A stretch of DNA of 27,500 nt from Theodoxus fluviatilis (lineage: Eukaryota > Mollusca > Gastropoda > Cycloneritida > Neritidae): contig JAWQFJ010029069.1 in NCBI GenBank assembly GCA_034096865.1, forward strand, positions 1-27,500. Direction: 5' to 3'. Positions within the stretch are counted from its first letter, which is position 1; every line of letters starts with the position of its first letter. Shown in pieces: positions 24,226 to 27,500 of this stretch. The notes below the pieces were generated by a model. The model saw only the letters and a list, made by a program, of their open reading frames with translations, was not told the origin of the DNA and did no database searches. The position numbers were made by a program, and so were the translations under genes.

Positions 24226-27213
24226 ATAAATGAATATGATGGTAAACAACAAACTGCATGTCATTCCATCTTGCTTTCCCTATGAACACTCAGGGAATTT
24301 ACTGCTTACATTAAAAAAAAACATTATCAGCAAAAGAGAAACCTTATTTATGTTTAAGTGTGTCTCTTCTAAGACAAAAAACAAAACAAAAACACAAAAA
24401 CAAAAGTTCAGGCCAACTGACCCTATTTCTTTTTGCCATGGTACTGTAACCACCACCTTTTAATTTTGGTCCCAAGTGCCCAATCAAACTGTGCATTAAT
24501 TAGGTTTCTCTCAAGGCCTAATCAAACTGTGCATTAATTAGGTTTCTCTCAAGTGCCCAATCATGACAAAGGACAAAGGTTCCAACACTTTTCCTCTTCT
24601 CACCGAAACACCAGTTCTCCATCCCACCCCTCTTGCATGTCTCCTATCAGTTCTTGTTGATCTCATGAGCTATGTGTGCAGGTGTAGTAAATATGAATTA
24701 CCACCCTTAACTAAGAACTCTCATGTGGTCAAGTGCCAGTGAAGGATTGATCGAGCAGCCCAGTGATCAGGGGGTAATGTGTCAAGTGGTTTGAGGCCCA
24801 GGCAATGGTGATGTCATTATGATTATGTAAAACCACACCTTTACACCTTTATCTCTACTCCTGCATGCTGCCAAGTCTAACGCAAGAAAACGGATGAGCA
24901 CTATGCCAGATACCACACTGAGTACCAGGAAGTGGCAAGGTTTCAATGGCTGATGAAAAATGCCAAAACTCCAATACAACTGTTCAAATTTGTGCTGGGA
25001 TTTTCTACCTTGTCATCCATGTCTGATGCTGTAGTTTTGAAAGAGCTAAAAACAGATCCTTCTAATCAAATCTCTTGTATTCTGTAGTCAACAGAATTAG
25101 ACTTCAGAGGAGTAGATGCCATTGAGCTTGAGTGCATAGAACTAGACTCCAAAGAGCTATACTCCAAACAGCTAGATTCCATTGAGCTAGAATGCATAGA
25201 CAGTATAGAATAAGACTTTGTAGAACTAGACTCAACTGCTTCTGCTTACAGACATGTACCCTAGTTTCTTTCTAAGTTGTTGGTCATTCACATGGTAAAT
25301 GATGCTGCTGATTCTGTGAGGGACATACTTTAAATCCCTTTCAAAACATCACACATACAAATTCTATTTAGGACATGTTTTTGAGAAGCAAGATACTTGA
25401 CTGTTTGTGACAACACGGTTTTCTTGGTCTGGGTCAAAGCCTTATGACAGGCAGCTAGCTACCAGCAATTGCTGAATCTGAGTCAACACTTTGGTGCTGC
25501 AAACCATAATTTCAAAGAAGCCAAATTTCACATGTATTAAACTTTTTTTCTTCTAAGTTTAATATACAATTGTGCAGTTATTAAATTCTTTAATAGGTAC
25601 AAGGTTCTGTCCCCTTGCCTTTGGATTGTATACATTGTTATATCACACTACAGACTACAGTGAATCACAAATGGCAGACAGAAAATATTATAGACTTGAA
25701 GGTATATAATAACAGCATTTCAGGAATGCTTATAATGGGAAGACAGTCAAGATAACATACATGAAACACACTGTATCATTCATGTAGTAATGTAACAGGG
25801 TGCAACTCCTAACCTCCACATTCATTCAAGAATTATGTAACATAAAAAATGAACACTGGAAATTGAGAATTATGCAGCAGCCAGCTAAACATGTGCTCAT
25901 AAATAGTGAACACTACAGCATCTGTGTGGGTCTTGCAGGTGAGAAAAATAACTAGTATGAGAGCTGATGGCATATATAGCTATGGGCATAACACAGAACG
26001 TAATGCTGGTTTACCCACTAACAAAGCATTAACAATGGAAGAACAAAATATTGGTGTTTGTGACTAACAGCCTCTTAAACACTTTTGCAATGCAAAACGC
26101 ATCTTGAAAAACGGCATTTTAAACGATTCTGTTCCAGTGAGGTTCTCAGGTTGCCATCAGTTATGTTGTTGACAGAGCGTCTGCTCTATAACTTGCACAG
26201 TTACCTCCCCTGGTCCAAAGTGTAGGTCATTCGTCAATTTCACATGTAGGGGATTCCGCAGAGGAATATGCTAAAATGTAAACCTCTGTCTCAGTGAACA
26301 GATCACAATATAATTACTGCAGTTCACACCTTTTGAAAAAACAGTTTAACATTTTGGGAAAATGCGCGGTCTTTGACCATGACTGTCCGTCTGTCGTGAG
26401 GTCGAAGACTCGAACGACGCAATGTTTACATTAAATTTCGATTCAGCATACGTCGTTGAGTATCGATTCGGTCTTGAATAGCTATTCCTCGAGACTGATA
26501 TACTATTTAACATATTATTCGGGTGGCTCCTAATCTTCGAAATCAGATAAATATATATTATTTTGTGTTGTCTTCAGGACTAGTGTGCGACAGGATGGAT
26601 GGATGGATGGTGTTTTTACGGCCTATCAGCCTTTGAAGGCTATGTAAGGCCACTAGGCACGAAAATCACTAGAGAAGTTTAGAGTAAACGCAAATCAAGT
26701 CACGGTGTCCCTAGTCATTCGCTTCTTACGAATCGCGTAGGGAGACGCGGTGGGTCAATTCTTACCCCGAACCCATACGCTGATACGGTAAGTGTGCGAC
26801 AGGAGTTTGAGACTGATTTGTACCGTGCAGAACCGGCTTCCAGATAGGTGCTTGAAAGAAAGTGTTTATCTTGACCATTGATTACGCCAGTGAAATCGCA
26901 CGAATGTGTAAATAGCTCTAATGGGAACAGAATAAAACAAAAGACATTTTAAGAAAAGTCAACTGCGTCTTGAACAGACCGAGTTATTCGGTCTCGTCCA
27001 ACTCCAAGGGCAAGGGGACAGTGAACTCGGGTTGAGGTTACAGGGTATCGTGAGGTTAGTTGCTCCAGCGATTCACAGAATCACAGGATTATGTCATCGG
27101 CAGAATGGTTATACTCCAGTCTTCACACTTGCCTTAGAATTCCACGTGTGCGATCTACAGGTAGAAAACCACCTATAGCATCGCGGTATACACCGCAACC
27201 CAGAAGCAAGCAT
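2291..27213 (-). CDS. DLST: DLST gene, 12 coding exons: 2-oxoglutarate dehydrogenase E2 (dihydrolipoyllysine succinyltransferase)
   Basis: The product transfers the succinyl group from the lipoyl arm to CoA in the mitochondrial 2-oxoglutarate dehydrogenase complex of the TCA cycle. Joined exons give 438 residues, against about 453 for the human protein. Domains: presequence about 1-60 (Arg-rich, with RWFS and RSFQ), lipoyl domain about 61-140 with ETDK (lipoyl Lys about 103), Ala/Pro linker about 140-205, catalytic domain about 210-438 with the active-site HRLIDG (His about 409, Asp about 413). No E1/E3-binding domain is present, as known for animal E2o. Exon lengths sum to 1,317 nt, all introns are GT-AG and phases match throughout. 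The gene spans 25 kb because the introns are filled with repeats. Exons 4-12 are certain from homology, exon 3 is strong, and exons 1-2 are inferred from phase and signals. There is no pseudogene sign: no frameshift and no internal stop. Confidence 0.97.
2651..2883. mobile_element. piggyBac-type MITE, 233 bp
   Basis: The element is bounded by TTAA on both sides (2647-2650 and 2884-2887). The ends are inverted: CCCTCAGAGTAC on the left, and CCCTTGGAGTGC reading inward from the right. TTAA targets with CCCTNNGAGT ends are typical of piggyBac-related elements. Near the right end is a perfect palindrome (GCAGTCCGA, 4 bp, TCGGACTGC) at about 2850-2871. No transposase is encoded, so it is non-autonomous. 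It lies in DLST intron 11. Confidence 0.75.
2888..4511 (-). other. DLST: Rest of DLST intron 11, no gene recognised
   Basis: This is intronic sequence between exon 11 and the piggyBac-type MITE. It contains weak CA-rich stretches around 4000-4070 and 4425-4500 and a short (CAA)n run near 4392. No coding pattern or repeat family is recognised. Confidence 0.6.
4512..4679 (-). CDS. DLST: DLST exon 11 (catalytic domain)
   Basis: This exon encodes residues 339-394 in phase 0-0, including [35 protein letters not shown] and [10 protein letters not shown]. These are nearly invariant in animal DLST. The acceptor is TCTGCAG and the donor is AAG|GTGAGC. Confidence 0.97.
4783..5201. repeat. GA / GGGA / GGAC purine tract, ~420 bp
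   Basis: This is a strand-asymmetric tract built of (GA)n blocks at both ends and in the middle, separated by (GGGA)n with scattered GGAC units. The plus strand is almost pure purine, so the DLST transcript carries about 400 nt of pyrimidine about 100 nt upstream of the exon 11 acceptor. Long mirror-open frames on both strands (Arg/Glu/Gly-rich and Ser/Pro/Leu-rich) come from the repeat and are not genes. Confidence 0.97.
5601..5684 (-). CDS. DLST: DLST exon 10
   Basis: This exon encodes residues 311-338 ([20 protein letters not shown], then AINDLGER) in phase 0-0. The acceptor is CTTGCAG and the donor is AGA|GTAAGT. It belongs to the conserved catalytic core of E2o. Confidence 0.97.
5755..6373. 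mobile_element. 619-bp TIR element, copy 1 (Tc1/mariner-like MITE, inferred)
   Basis: Perfect terminal inverted repeats of about 33 bp begin TGTGACCAGCCACGACAAAA and run to CTAAGTC on both ends. The flanks carry TA (5753-5754 and 6374-6375). The interior is nearly identical to the reverse complement of 16759-17376 and encodes no transposase. TA duplication plus TIRs suggest a Tc1/mariner-like superfamily, but without a transposase this is inference. It lies in DLST intron 9. Confidence 0.88.
6655..6760 (-). mobile_element. tRNA-derived SINE, family 2, copy A
   Basis: On the minus strand this reads AAGGATTGGTCAAGAGGCCC, AGTGATTAGGGGGTAA, GGATTGAGACCC and AAAACCACACCTTTA, colinear with 24741-24852. 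The GGCCCAGTGATTAGG stretch resembles a pol III A box. GGATTGAGACC (6701-6712) is a decayed B box (consensus GGTTCGANTCC). It ends about 30 bp from the exon 9 donor, in intron 9. Boundaries are approximate. Confidence 0.65.
6788..6986 (-). CDS. DLST: DLST exon 9
   Basis: This exon encodes residues 244 (split Ser) to 310. It includes [30 protein letters not shown] and [15 protein letters not shown], part of the CoA/dihydrolipoamide-binding catalytic core. The acceptor is GATCCAG and the donor is AAG|GTGATC. The [11 protein letters not shown] loop is two residues shorter than in human DLST. Confidence 0.97.
7243..7340 (-). CDS. DLST: DLST exon 8
   Basis: This exon encodes residues 212-243: [20 protein letters not shown], then [12 protein letters not shown]. 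It is the start of the catalytic domain and nearly identical to other animal DLST. The acceptor is GTTTGCAG and the donor is ATGAG|GTGAGG, leaving phase 2. Confidence 0.97.
7513..7856. mobile_element. 344-bp MITE with GGG...CCC ends and 3-bp duplication
   Basis: The inverted ends are GGGTGCTTTTGTTTGGCCCA on the left and GGGCGTGTTTGTTTGGCCCA reading inward from the right, continuing as CAATCTCG / AAATCTCG. Both sides are flanked by AAG (7510-7512 and 7857-7859). GGG ends and a 3-bp duplication resemble PIF/Harbinger elements, although AAG is not the usual TWA target. No transposase is encoded. It lies in DLST intron 7. Confidence 0.65.
8202..8416 (-). CDS. DLST: DLST exon 7 (Pro/Ala-rich linker)
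   Basis: This exon encodes residues 140 (split Ala) to 211, the flexible swinging-arm linker between the lipoyl and catalytic domains: [19 protein letters not shown], a Pro/Ser run, then [20 protein letters not shown] and SRGEQR. The linker is poorly conserved in sequence but has the right position, length and composition. Acceptor CTCCACAG, donor CGG|GTGAGC. It is strikingly G+C-rich next to its introns. Confidence 0.95.
8797..9003. repeat. (CA)n microsatellite cluster
   Basis: Four CA runs (about 8797-8812, 8830-8859, 8875-8899 and 8959-9003) are separated by degenerate CA-rich sequence. On the DLST strand this is a (UG)n-rich segment that starts about 60 nt after the exon 6 donor, in intron 6. 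Confidence 0.95.
9018..9036. repeat. (GCAA)n short tandem repeat
   Basis: About five GCAA units lie between the CA cluster and the exon 6 donor. Confidence 0.9.
9066..9174 (-). CDS. DLST: DLST exon 6 (second half of lipoyl domain)
   Basis: This exon encodes residues 104-139 plus one base: [20 protein letters not shown], then [16 protein letters not shown]. It continues the lipoyl domain directly after the lipoyl-lysine motif of exon 5. Acceptor TCTTTGCAG, donor GAG|GTATGC. The first 21 bases (codons for TSIQIHA), together with the 29 bases of intron before them, are the seed of the 50-bp satellite that begins at this boundary. Confidence 0.97.
9154..10186. repeat. 50-bp satellite carrying exon 6 acceptor, proximal block (~21 units)
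   Basis: The period is 50 bp, with one 54-bp and one shortened unit near 9430 and 9640. On the DLST strand each unit reads GTGCCKGTGTCTYTGCAG|, then ACCTCCATACAAATCCATGC: a complete 3' splice site followed by the first exon 6 codons. The unit nearest the gene is the real exon 6 boundary. Two main variants differ at ACAGGC/ACCGGC and CTATAT/CTGTAT. The plus strand happens to be open in all three frames, which creates long repetitive open frames. Confidence 0.97.
10178..10186. repeat. Candidate target-site duplication, left copy
   Basis: CTGCAGAGA occurs here and again at 11265-11273, immediately flanking the LINE insertion. Because this 9-mer also belongs to the satellite unit, it is the expected empty-site sequence. 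Confidence 0.6.
10187..11264 (+). mobile_element. 5'-truncated non-LTR retrotransposon, 1,078 bp
   Basis: This is an insertion in the middle of the 50-bp satellite. It keeps only the end of the reverse transcriptase from just before the FADD catalytic box, followed by a short 3' region ending near GATGCCAACAA. There is no poly(A) or obvious tandem tail. The 9-bp flanking duplication CTGCAGAGA supports target-primed insertion. The open frame has no disabling change, so the insertion looks young. Sense orientation is opposite to DLST. Confidence 0.85.
10188..11212 (+). pseudogene. LINE reverse transcriptase C-terminal fragment with zinc finger
   Basis: This is the C-terminal ~340 residues of a non-LTR reverse transcriptase. 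Seen in order: [25 protein letters not shown] (the two catalytic Asp of motif C), [20 protein letters not shown], the thumb/connection region [32 protein letters not shown], a basic [18 protein letters not shown] stretch, and a terminal zinc-finger-like [10 protein letters not shown]7-H-X3-C. The endonuclease and most of the RT are missing, so it cannot act alone. It is in frame with the satellite on its left, so the open frame extends far upstream by chance. The exact clade is not determined. Confidence 0.85.
11265..11790. repeat. 50-bp satellite, distal block (~10 units)
   Basis: This continues the proximal block after the LINE insertion, with the same period and variants. It decays at the far end: units at about 11720-11790 are shortened and mutated (GTATAAAGG, ATGAAGTTGG). 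The variant with GCTTGG instead of GCATGG occurs in both blocks (near 10058 and 11497), suggesting segmental duplication inside the array. Confidence 0.95.
11791..12051 (-). other. DLST: DLST intron 5, 5' end
   Basis: About 260 bp of A/T-rich sequence between the exon 5 donor and the first decayed satellite unit. Nothing is recognised in it. Confidence 0.7.
12052..12107 (-). CDS. DLST: DLST exon 5 (lipoyl-lysine motif)
   Basis: This exon encodes residues 85 (split Ala) to 103: [18 protein letters not shown]. The final Lys of ETDK is the lipoylation site. The exon ends exactly after that codon (AAG|GTGAGG, phase 0). The acceptor is CTGTCCACAG. Confidence 0.97.
12108..13150 (-). other. DLST: DLST intron 4, 3' part, no element recognised
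   Basis: A/T-rich intron sequence. A chance open frame of about 79 codons lies at 12680-12919. No coding pattern or repeat family is recognised. Confidence 0.55.
13157..13588. mobile_element. Possible inverted-repeat element bounded by CGGTCGTTACGA
   Basis: CGGTCGTTACGA at the left is matched by TCGTAACGACCG at the right, and a further inverted pair (AAATCCGACT / AGTCGGATTT) lies inside at about 13385-13432. Related GTAACGACC and ATAACGACC copies follow at about 13750-13770. No target duplication was confirmed, so the element call is tentative. Confidence 0.35.
14045..15075. repeat. Imperfect large tandem repeat, about 2.3 copies
   Basis: AATAATTTGGAATCCACTAT starts near-identical copies at about 14049, 14717 and 15025. 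Copy 1 is enlarged by a 235-bp MITE and by an internal duplication of TTTCCAATGTACATGATTTT. Copy 2 is about 306 bp. Copy 3 is a fragment. Copies share the GACTTATCTGAAGCCAAAGT and GAACATAAGTGCTGAC blocks. It lies in DLST intron 4. Confidence 0.85.
14189..14423. mobile_element. 235-bp MITE with 8-bp target duplication
   Basis: The inverted ends of about 32 bp start GGGTCTATATAAAACGTGCA (left) and GGGTCCATATAAAACGTGCA (right, read inward). They are flanked by ATGACAAC on both sides (14181-14188 and 14424-14431). The second copy of the surrounding tandem repeat lacks the element. Inside are subterminal repeats: ACTACGGCGAT twice at the left and several TAGTCGCCGATA-like units at the right. An 8-bp duplication fits hAT, P or Merlin types. 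The superfamily is not decided. Confidence 0.82.
15076..15862 (-). other. DLST: DLST intron 4, 5' part
   Basis: A/T-rich intron sequence between the tandem repeat and the exon 4 donor. No gene or element is recognised. Confidence 0.6.
15863..15937 (-). CDS. DLST: DLST exon 4 (start of lipoyl domain)
   Basis: This exon encodes residues 60 (split Cys) to 84: [20 protein letters not shown], then RWEK. It aligns with the conserved [12 protein letters not shown] start of animal DLST lipoyl domains. The acceptor is CATCTTTTGAAG, with a clear pyrimidine tract, and the donor is AAAG|GTGAGA. The incoming phase requires one base from exon 3, and exon 3 supplies it. Confidence 0.96.
16341..16560. repeat. 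55-bp tandem repeat, 4 perfect copies
   Basis: Units begin ACCATTTACCATCAATGAAA at 16341, 16396, 16451 and 16506. All four copies appear identical, so the expansion is recent. It lies in DLST intron 3. Confidence 0.97.
16636..17550. repeat. Dispersed repeat, family 3, copy 1 (interrupted)
   Basis: This matches the copies at 21676-21925 and 22160-22410: GGGCAAAGCCCACAC, GACTCACATGCTGAGAGG, GACAACATTTACGGCCC, CATCATACACCGTCATGCCA, TAGACTTAATAGTCTC and GACGACACGGGTGAG. It is split at 16756 by the second 618-bp TIR element. Its ends carry inverted GACTCACATG motifs (near 16664 and 17538), suggesting a transposon origin. No protein is encoded. Confidence 0.85.
16759..17376. mobile_element. 618-bp TIR element, copy 2 (opposite orientation to copy 1)
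   Basis: It has the same ~33-bp perfect TIRs as 5755-6373 and a nearly identical interior in reverse complement. TA flanks lie at 16757-16758 and 17377-17378. It is nested in a dispersed repeat whose other copies are uninterrupted at this point (GTCACTATGTATG at 22231-22243), so the empty site can be read in this window and fits a duplicated TA. It lies in DLST intron 3. Confidence 0.9.
17551..18171 (-). other. DLST: DLST intron 3, 5' part
   Basis: Intron sequence between the dispersed repeat and the exon 3 donor. No gene or repeat is recognised. Confidence 0.6.
18172..18233 (-). CDS. DLST: DLST exon 3 (end of presequence)
   Basis: This exon encodes residues 39 (split Lys) to 60 (split Cys): [20 protein letters not shown]. 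The [13 protein letters not shown] stretch matches the position and flavour of human RFFRTTAVC|KDD, the presequence/mature junction. Acceptor CATCTCTTTCAG, donor CTCT|GTACGT. Both phases fit the neighbouring exons, and the residues are basic and hydroxylated as expected for mitochondrial import. Confidence 0.85.
18243..18767 (+). CDS. Possible nested two-exon gene antisense to DLST intron 2 (unrecognised)
   Basis: I do not recognise the product. An ATG at 18243 opens 31 codons ([20 protein letters not shown] and on). A donor CCAA|GTAAAT at 18337 and an acceptor TGTCTTTCAG ending at 18444 would join it, in frame, to 106 codons at 18445-18764 with a TAA at 18765. The second part looks protein-like: charged, with Trp and Tyr, for example [20 protein letters not shown] and [24 protein letters not shown] overlaps the stop. 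The 138-residue model rests on splice signals and phase only. It could equally be a decayed transposon piece or chance. Confidence 0.25.
18963..19000. repeat. (CA)n microsatellite
   Basis: 19 CA units in DLST intron 2, about 25 bp from the exon 2 donor. On the transcript this is a (UG)n tract. Confidence 0.97.
19026..19056 (-). CDS. DLST: DLST exon 2 (31-nt microexon, presequence)
   Basis: Only 31 nt, encoding residues 29 (split Lys) to 39 (split Lys): RPILSKRSK. The acceptor is TTAATCTTTAACAG and the donor is the consensus GAA|GTAAGT. Only one frame joins exon 3 correctly, and it gives a very basic, import-compatible peptide. Presequences are not conserved, so homology cannot confirm it. 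Confidence 0.7.
19069..19090. repeat. (AAAT)n short tandem repeat
   Basis: About five AAAT units just upstream (transcript sense) of the exon 2 acceptor. Confidence 0.9.
19091..21675 (-). other. DLST: DLST intron 1, GC-richer segment without recognised genes
   Basis: Roughly 19100-21180 is visibly richer in G+C than the surrounding intron. It contains short open frames on both strands (including a Pro-rich one at 20715-20996), none with a recognisable domain or splice-consistent pattern. An old inserted repeat is possible, but no family or boundary is visible. Confidence 0.5.
21676..21925. repeat. Dispersed repeat, family 3, copy 2 (3' end diverged)
   Basis: Same block order as 16636-17550 without the inserted TIR element: GGGCAAAGCCTACAC, GACAACATTTACGGCCC, ACCTTGAAGCAAGGTCAA, TAGACTTAATAGTCTC and GACGACACGGGTGA. 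It loses similarity after the last block. Confidence 0.85.
21950..22410. repeat. Dispersed repeat, family 3, copy 3 with extra 5' segment
   Basis: The right half (22160-22410) matches copies 1 and 2 and keeps the GACTCACTTTTGCTTCGCAT terminus. The left part contains a second GACCTTGACCTTGAAGCAAG motif at about 22045 and a TCAAGGTCA at 21994, suggesting a longer master element. No protein is encoded. Confidence 0.8.
22411..23108 (-). other. DLST: DLST intron 1 segment, nothing recognised
   Basis: A/T-rich, low-information sequence with no gene, element boundary or RNA gene visible. Confidence 0.6.
23109..23640 (-). mobile_element. 5'-truncated LINE 3' end with (ATT)n tail
   Basis: On the minus strand it carries the end of a reverse transcriptase, then about 190 bp of 3' UTR ending AATAAACTATC and a (TTA)n tail (plus-strand AAT run at 23113-23136). 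Microsatellite-tailed ends of this form are typical of CR1/L2-like LINEs. It lies in DLST intron 1, same orientation as DLST. Confidence 0.8.
23328..23636 (-). pseudogene. LINE reverse transcriptase C-terminal remnant, frameshifted
   Basis: The remnant reads [36 protein letters not shown] and [17 protein letters not shown]. This is the widely conserved tail of CR1/L2/jockey-like RT proteins (YTPARxLRSS ... FxxxAPxxWNSLP). Near 23400 the frame shifts by one base after CHSDT. The other frame continues [20 protein letters not shown] to a stop at 23328-23330. A broken fossil with no endonuclease or RT core. Confidence 0.85.
23641..24180 (-). other. DLST: DLST intron 1 segment with C9/A12 and GAA-rich runs
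   Basis: Contains a homopolymer junction (C run followed by A run) at about 24040-24058 and AAC/GAA-rich sequence to about 24105. No gene is seen. Confidence 0.6.
24183..24225. repeat. (GAAA)n microsatellite
   Basis: About ten tandem GAAA units in DLST intron 1. Confidence 0.97.
24478..24553. repeat. 38-bp tandem duplication
   Basis: AATCAAACTGTGCATTAATT plus AGGTTTCTCTCAAG occurs twice with a period of 38 bp, and a third partial CCCAATCA follows. Confidence 0.95.
24741..24852 (+). mobile_element. tRNA-derived SINE, family 2, copy B
   Basis: Colinear with the reverse complement of 6655-6760. AGCAGCCCAGTGATCAGG (about 24755-24772) resembles an A box. GGTTTGAGGCC (24788-24798) is a good B box with spacing close to that of a tRNA. 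A shared AAAACCACACCTTTAC segment follows. The start and tail are approximate and no target duplication was confirmed. Confidence 0.7.
24853..26581 (-). other. DLST: DLST intron 1 segment, mostly unrecognised
   Basis: A/T-rich intron. A degenerate 60-bp repeat (ATTGAGCTNGANTGCATAGA at about 25121 and 25181) with GACTCC-type subrepeats covers about 25091-25238. No gene is recognised. Confidence 0.6.
26582..26595. repeat. SINE target-site duplication, left copy
   Basis: AGTGTGCGACAGGA here is repeated exactly at 26791-26804, on the other side of the SINE-like element. Confidence 0.92.
26596..26790 (-). mobile_element. SINE-like element, family 1, copy B, 195 bp
   Basis: Flanked by a perfect 14-bp duplication, the hallmark of target-primed retrotransposition. 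On the minus strand it ends in an (ATCC)n tail, while copy A at 216-385 has (ACCA)n. The body is shared with copy A. Its head (GGGTTCGGGGTAAGAATT near 26770 on the minus strand) only loosely resembles a pol III B box, so whether it is tRNA-derived is open. It lies in DLST intron 1, same orientation as the gene. Confidence 0.88.
26791..26804. repeat. SINE target-site duplication, right copy
   Basis: Exact match to 26582-26595. Confidence 0.92.
27129..27213 (-). CDS. DLST: DLST exon 1 (start codon, presequence)
   Basis: ATG at 27213-27211 sits in an ideal context (GCCGCCATG). It opens [20 protein letters not shown] plus SHTWNSKA: no acidic residues, Arg-rich, with an RWFS motif, typical of mitochondrial presequences. 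The only donor that joins exon 2 in frame without a stop is GCAA|GTGTGA, which is of moderate strength. A perfect GC-type donor (AAG|GCAAGT) lies three bases earlier but gives the wrong phase for exon 2. The start is well supported by context. The 3' edge is less certain. Confidence 0.65.
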
Positions 27214-27291
27214 GGCGGCCTCGTTGTATGACGCTGTGCGCATGCGCAAGGGTCACCGCGTGAAAGAGGTCATATGTTCGAAACCAATGAA
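27214..27291. promoter_or_regulatory. Compact divergent promoter / 5' UTR interval
   Basis: Only 78 bp separate the DLST start codon from the plus-strand start codon at 27292. The interval is CpG-containing and has an NRF-1 palindrome. Transcription start sites are not visible; each probably lies inside or beyond the other gene's leader. Confidence 0.5.
27237..27248. promoter_or_regulatory. NRF-1 binding site
   Basis: TGCGCATGCGCA is a perfect match to the NRF-1 palindrome (YGCGCAYGCGCR). NRF-1 is known to control nuclear genes for mitochondrial proteins. The site lies 24-35 bp upstream of the DLST start codon and 44-55 bp upstream of the divergent start codon. Binding is inferred from sequence. 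Confidence 0.75.
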
Positions 27292-27387
27292 ATGAAGTTC
27301 TTTATTGTTCTTCTAGTTATAACTGAGGGAAGTACAGTCACCGATCAGAGTCCAGCAGGGACGTCTGAAGACTTAGTGCATGAGAAG
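27292..27387 (+). CDS. Candidate first coding exon of divergent gene (secreted-type N-terminus)
   Basis: The product is not recognised. The ATG at 27292 opens 32 codons beginning MKFFIVLLVITEGSTVTDQS and ends at a good donor, GAGAAG|GTAAGG, in phase 0. The Lys plus nine hydrophobic residues followed by a polar stretch looks like a signal peptide. An upstream ATG on the same strand (27212) heads a 27-codon frame whose TGA overlaps this start as ATGA. The rest of the gene lies outside the window. Confidence 0.4.
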
Positions 27388-27500
27388 GTAAGGCACCGTT
27401 CTCTTGGATTACGTTACGATTTGGGTCGTGTAGACACACGGAAAATCTGTCGAGGAAAGCGACTATCTCTGCGGACGCCGGAGATAATAATAGCATTTTG

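Noticed and set aside
27158..27163. Donor CCT|GTAGAT as the end of DLST exon 1
   Set aside because: It gives the right phase, but joining to exon 2 creates TAA at the junction.
27212..27295. Main start of the divergent gene at the plus-strand ATG 27212
   Set aside because: The frame stops after 27 codons and no convincing donor lies inside it, so it is kept only as a possible upstream frame.

Overview
This is a stretch of animal nuclear genome. It is dominated by one intron-rich gene on the minus strand, DLST, the E2 component (dihydrolipoamide succinyltransferase) of the mitochondrial 2-oxoglutarate dehydrogenase complex. Twelve coding exons can be joined from 27213 down to 2291. All splice phases agree, giving a 1,317-nt coding sequence (438 residues plus stop). 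The protein has a mitochondrial presequence, one lipoyl domain with an ETDK lipoylation motif, a Pro/Ala-rich linker and a catalytic domain ending in the HRLIDG active-site motif. It lacks a peripheral-subunit-binding domain, as is known for animal E2o. The exon style, the retroelement tails and the many small transposons suggest an invertebrate, most likely a mollusc (gastropod-like). The species assignment is inference.

Layout: 1-70 is a GA microsatellite. 216-385 is a degenerate SINE copy downstream of the gene. About 1200-2290 is probably the DLST 3' UTR. 2291-27213 is the DLST gene. 27214-27291 is a very short divergent promoter/5' UTR interval containing a perfect NRF-1 palindrome. 27292-27387 is a candidate first coding exon of a plus-strand neighbour whose product starts like a secreted protein.

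The introns hold a varied set of mobile elements. They include two near-identical ~619-bp TIR elements in opposite orientation (introns 9 and 3), a piggyBac-type MITE (intron 11), a 3-bp-TSD MITE (intron 7), an 8-bp-TSD MITE nested in a tandem repeat (intron 4), a tRNA-derived SINE family (introns 9 and 1), a SINE with a 14-bp target-site duplication (intron 1), a LINE 3' fragment with an (ATT)n tail (intron 1), and a dispersed repeat rich in AGGTCA half-sites (introns 3 and 1).

The most unusual structure is in intron 5. About 31 copies of a 50-bp unit, each containing a copy of the exon 6 splice acceptor plus the first 21 coding bases of exon 6, are stacked directly upstream of the real exon 6. 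A 5'-truncated LINE with an intact reverse-transcriptase tail is inserted into this array. Every decoy acceptor leads into an in-frame TAG, so splicing must skip the whole stack to make functional DLST.
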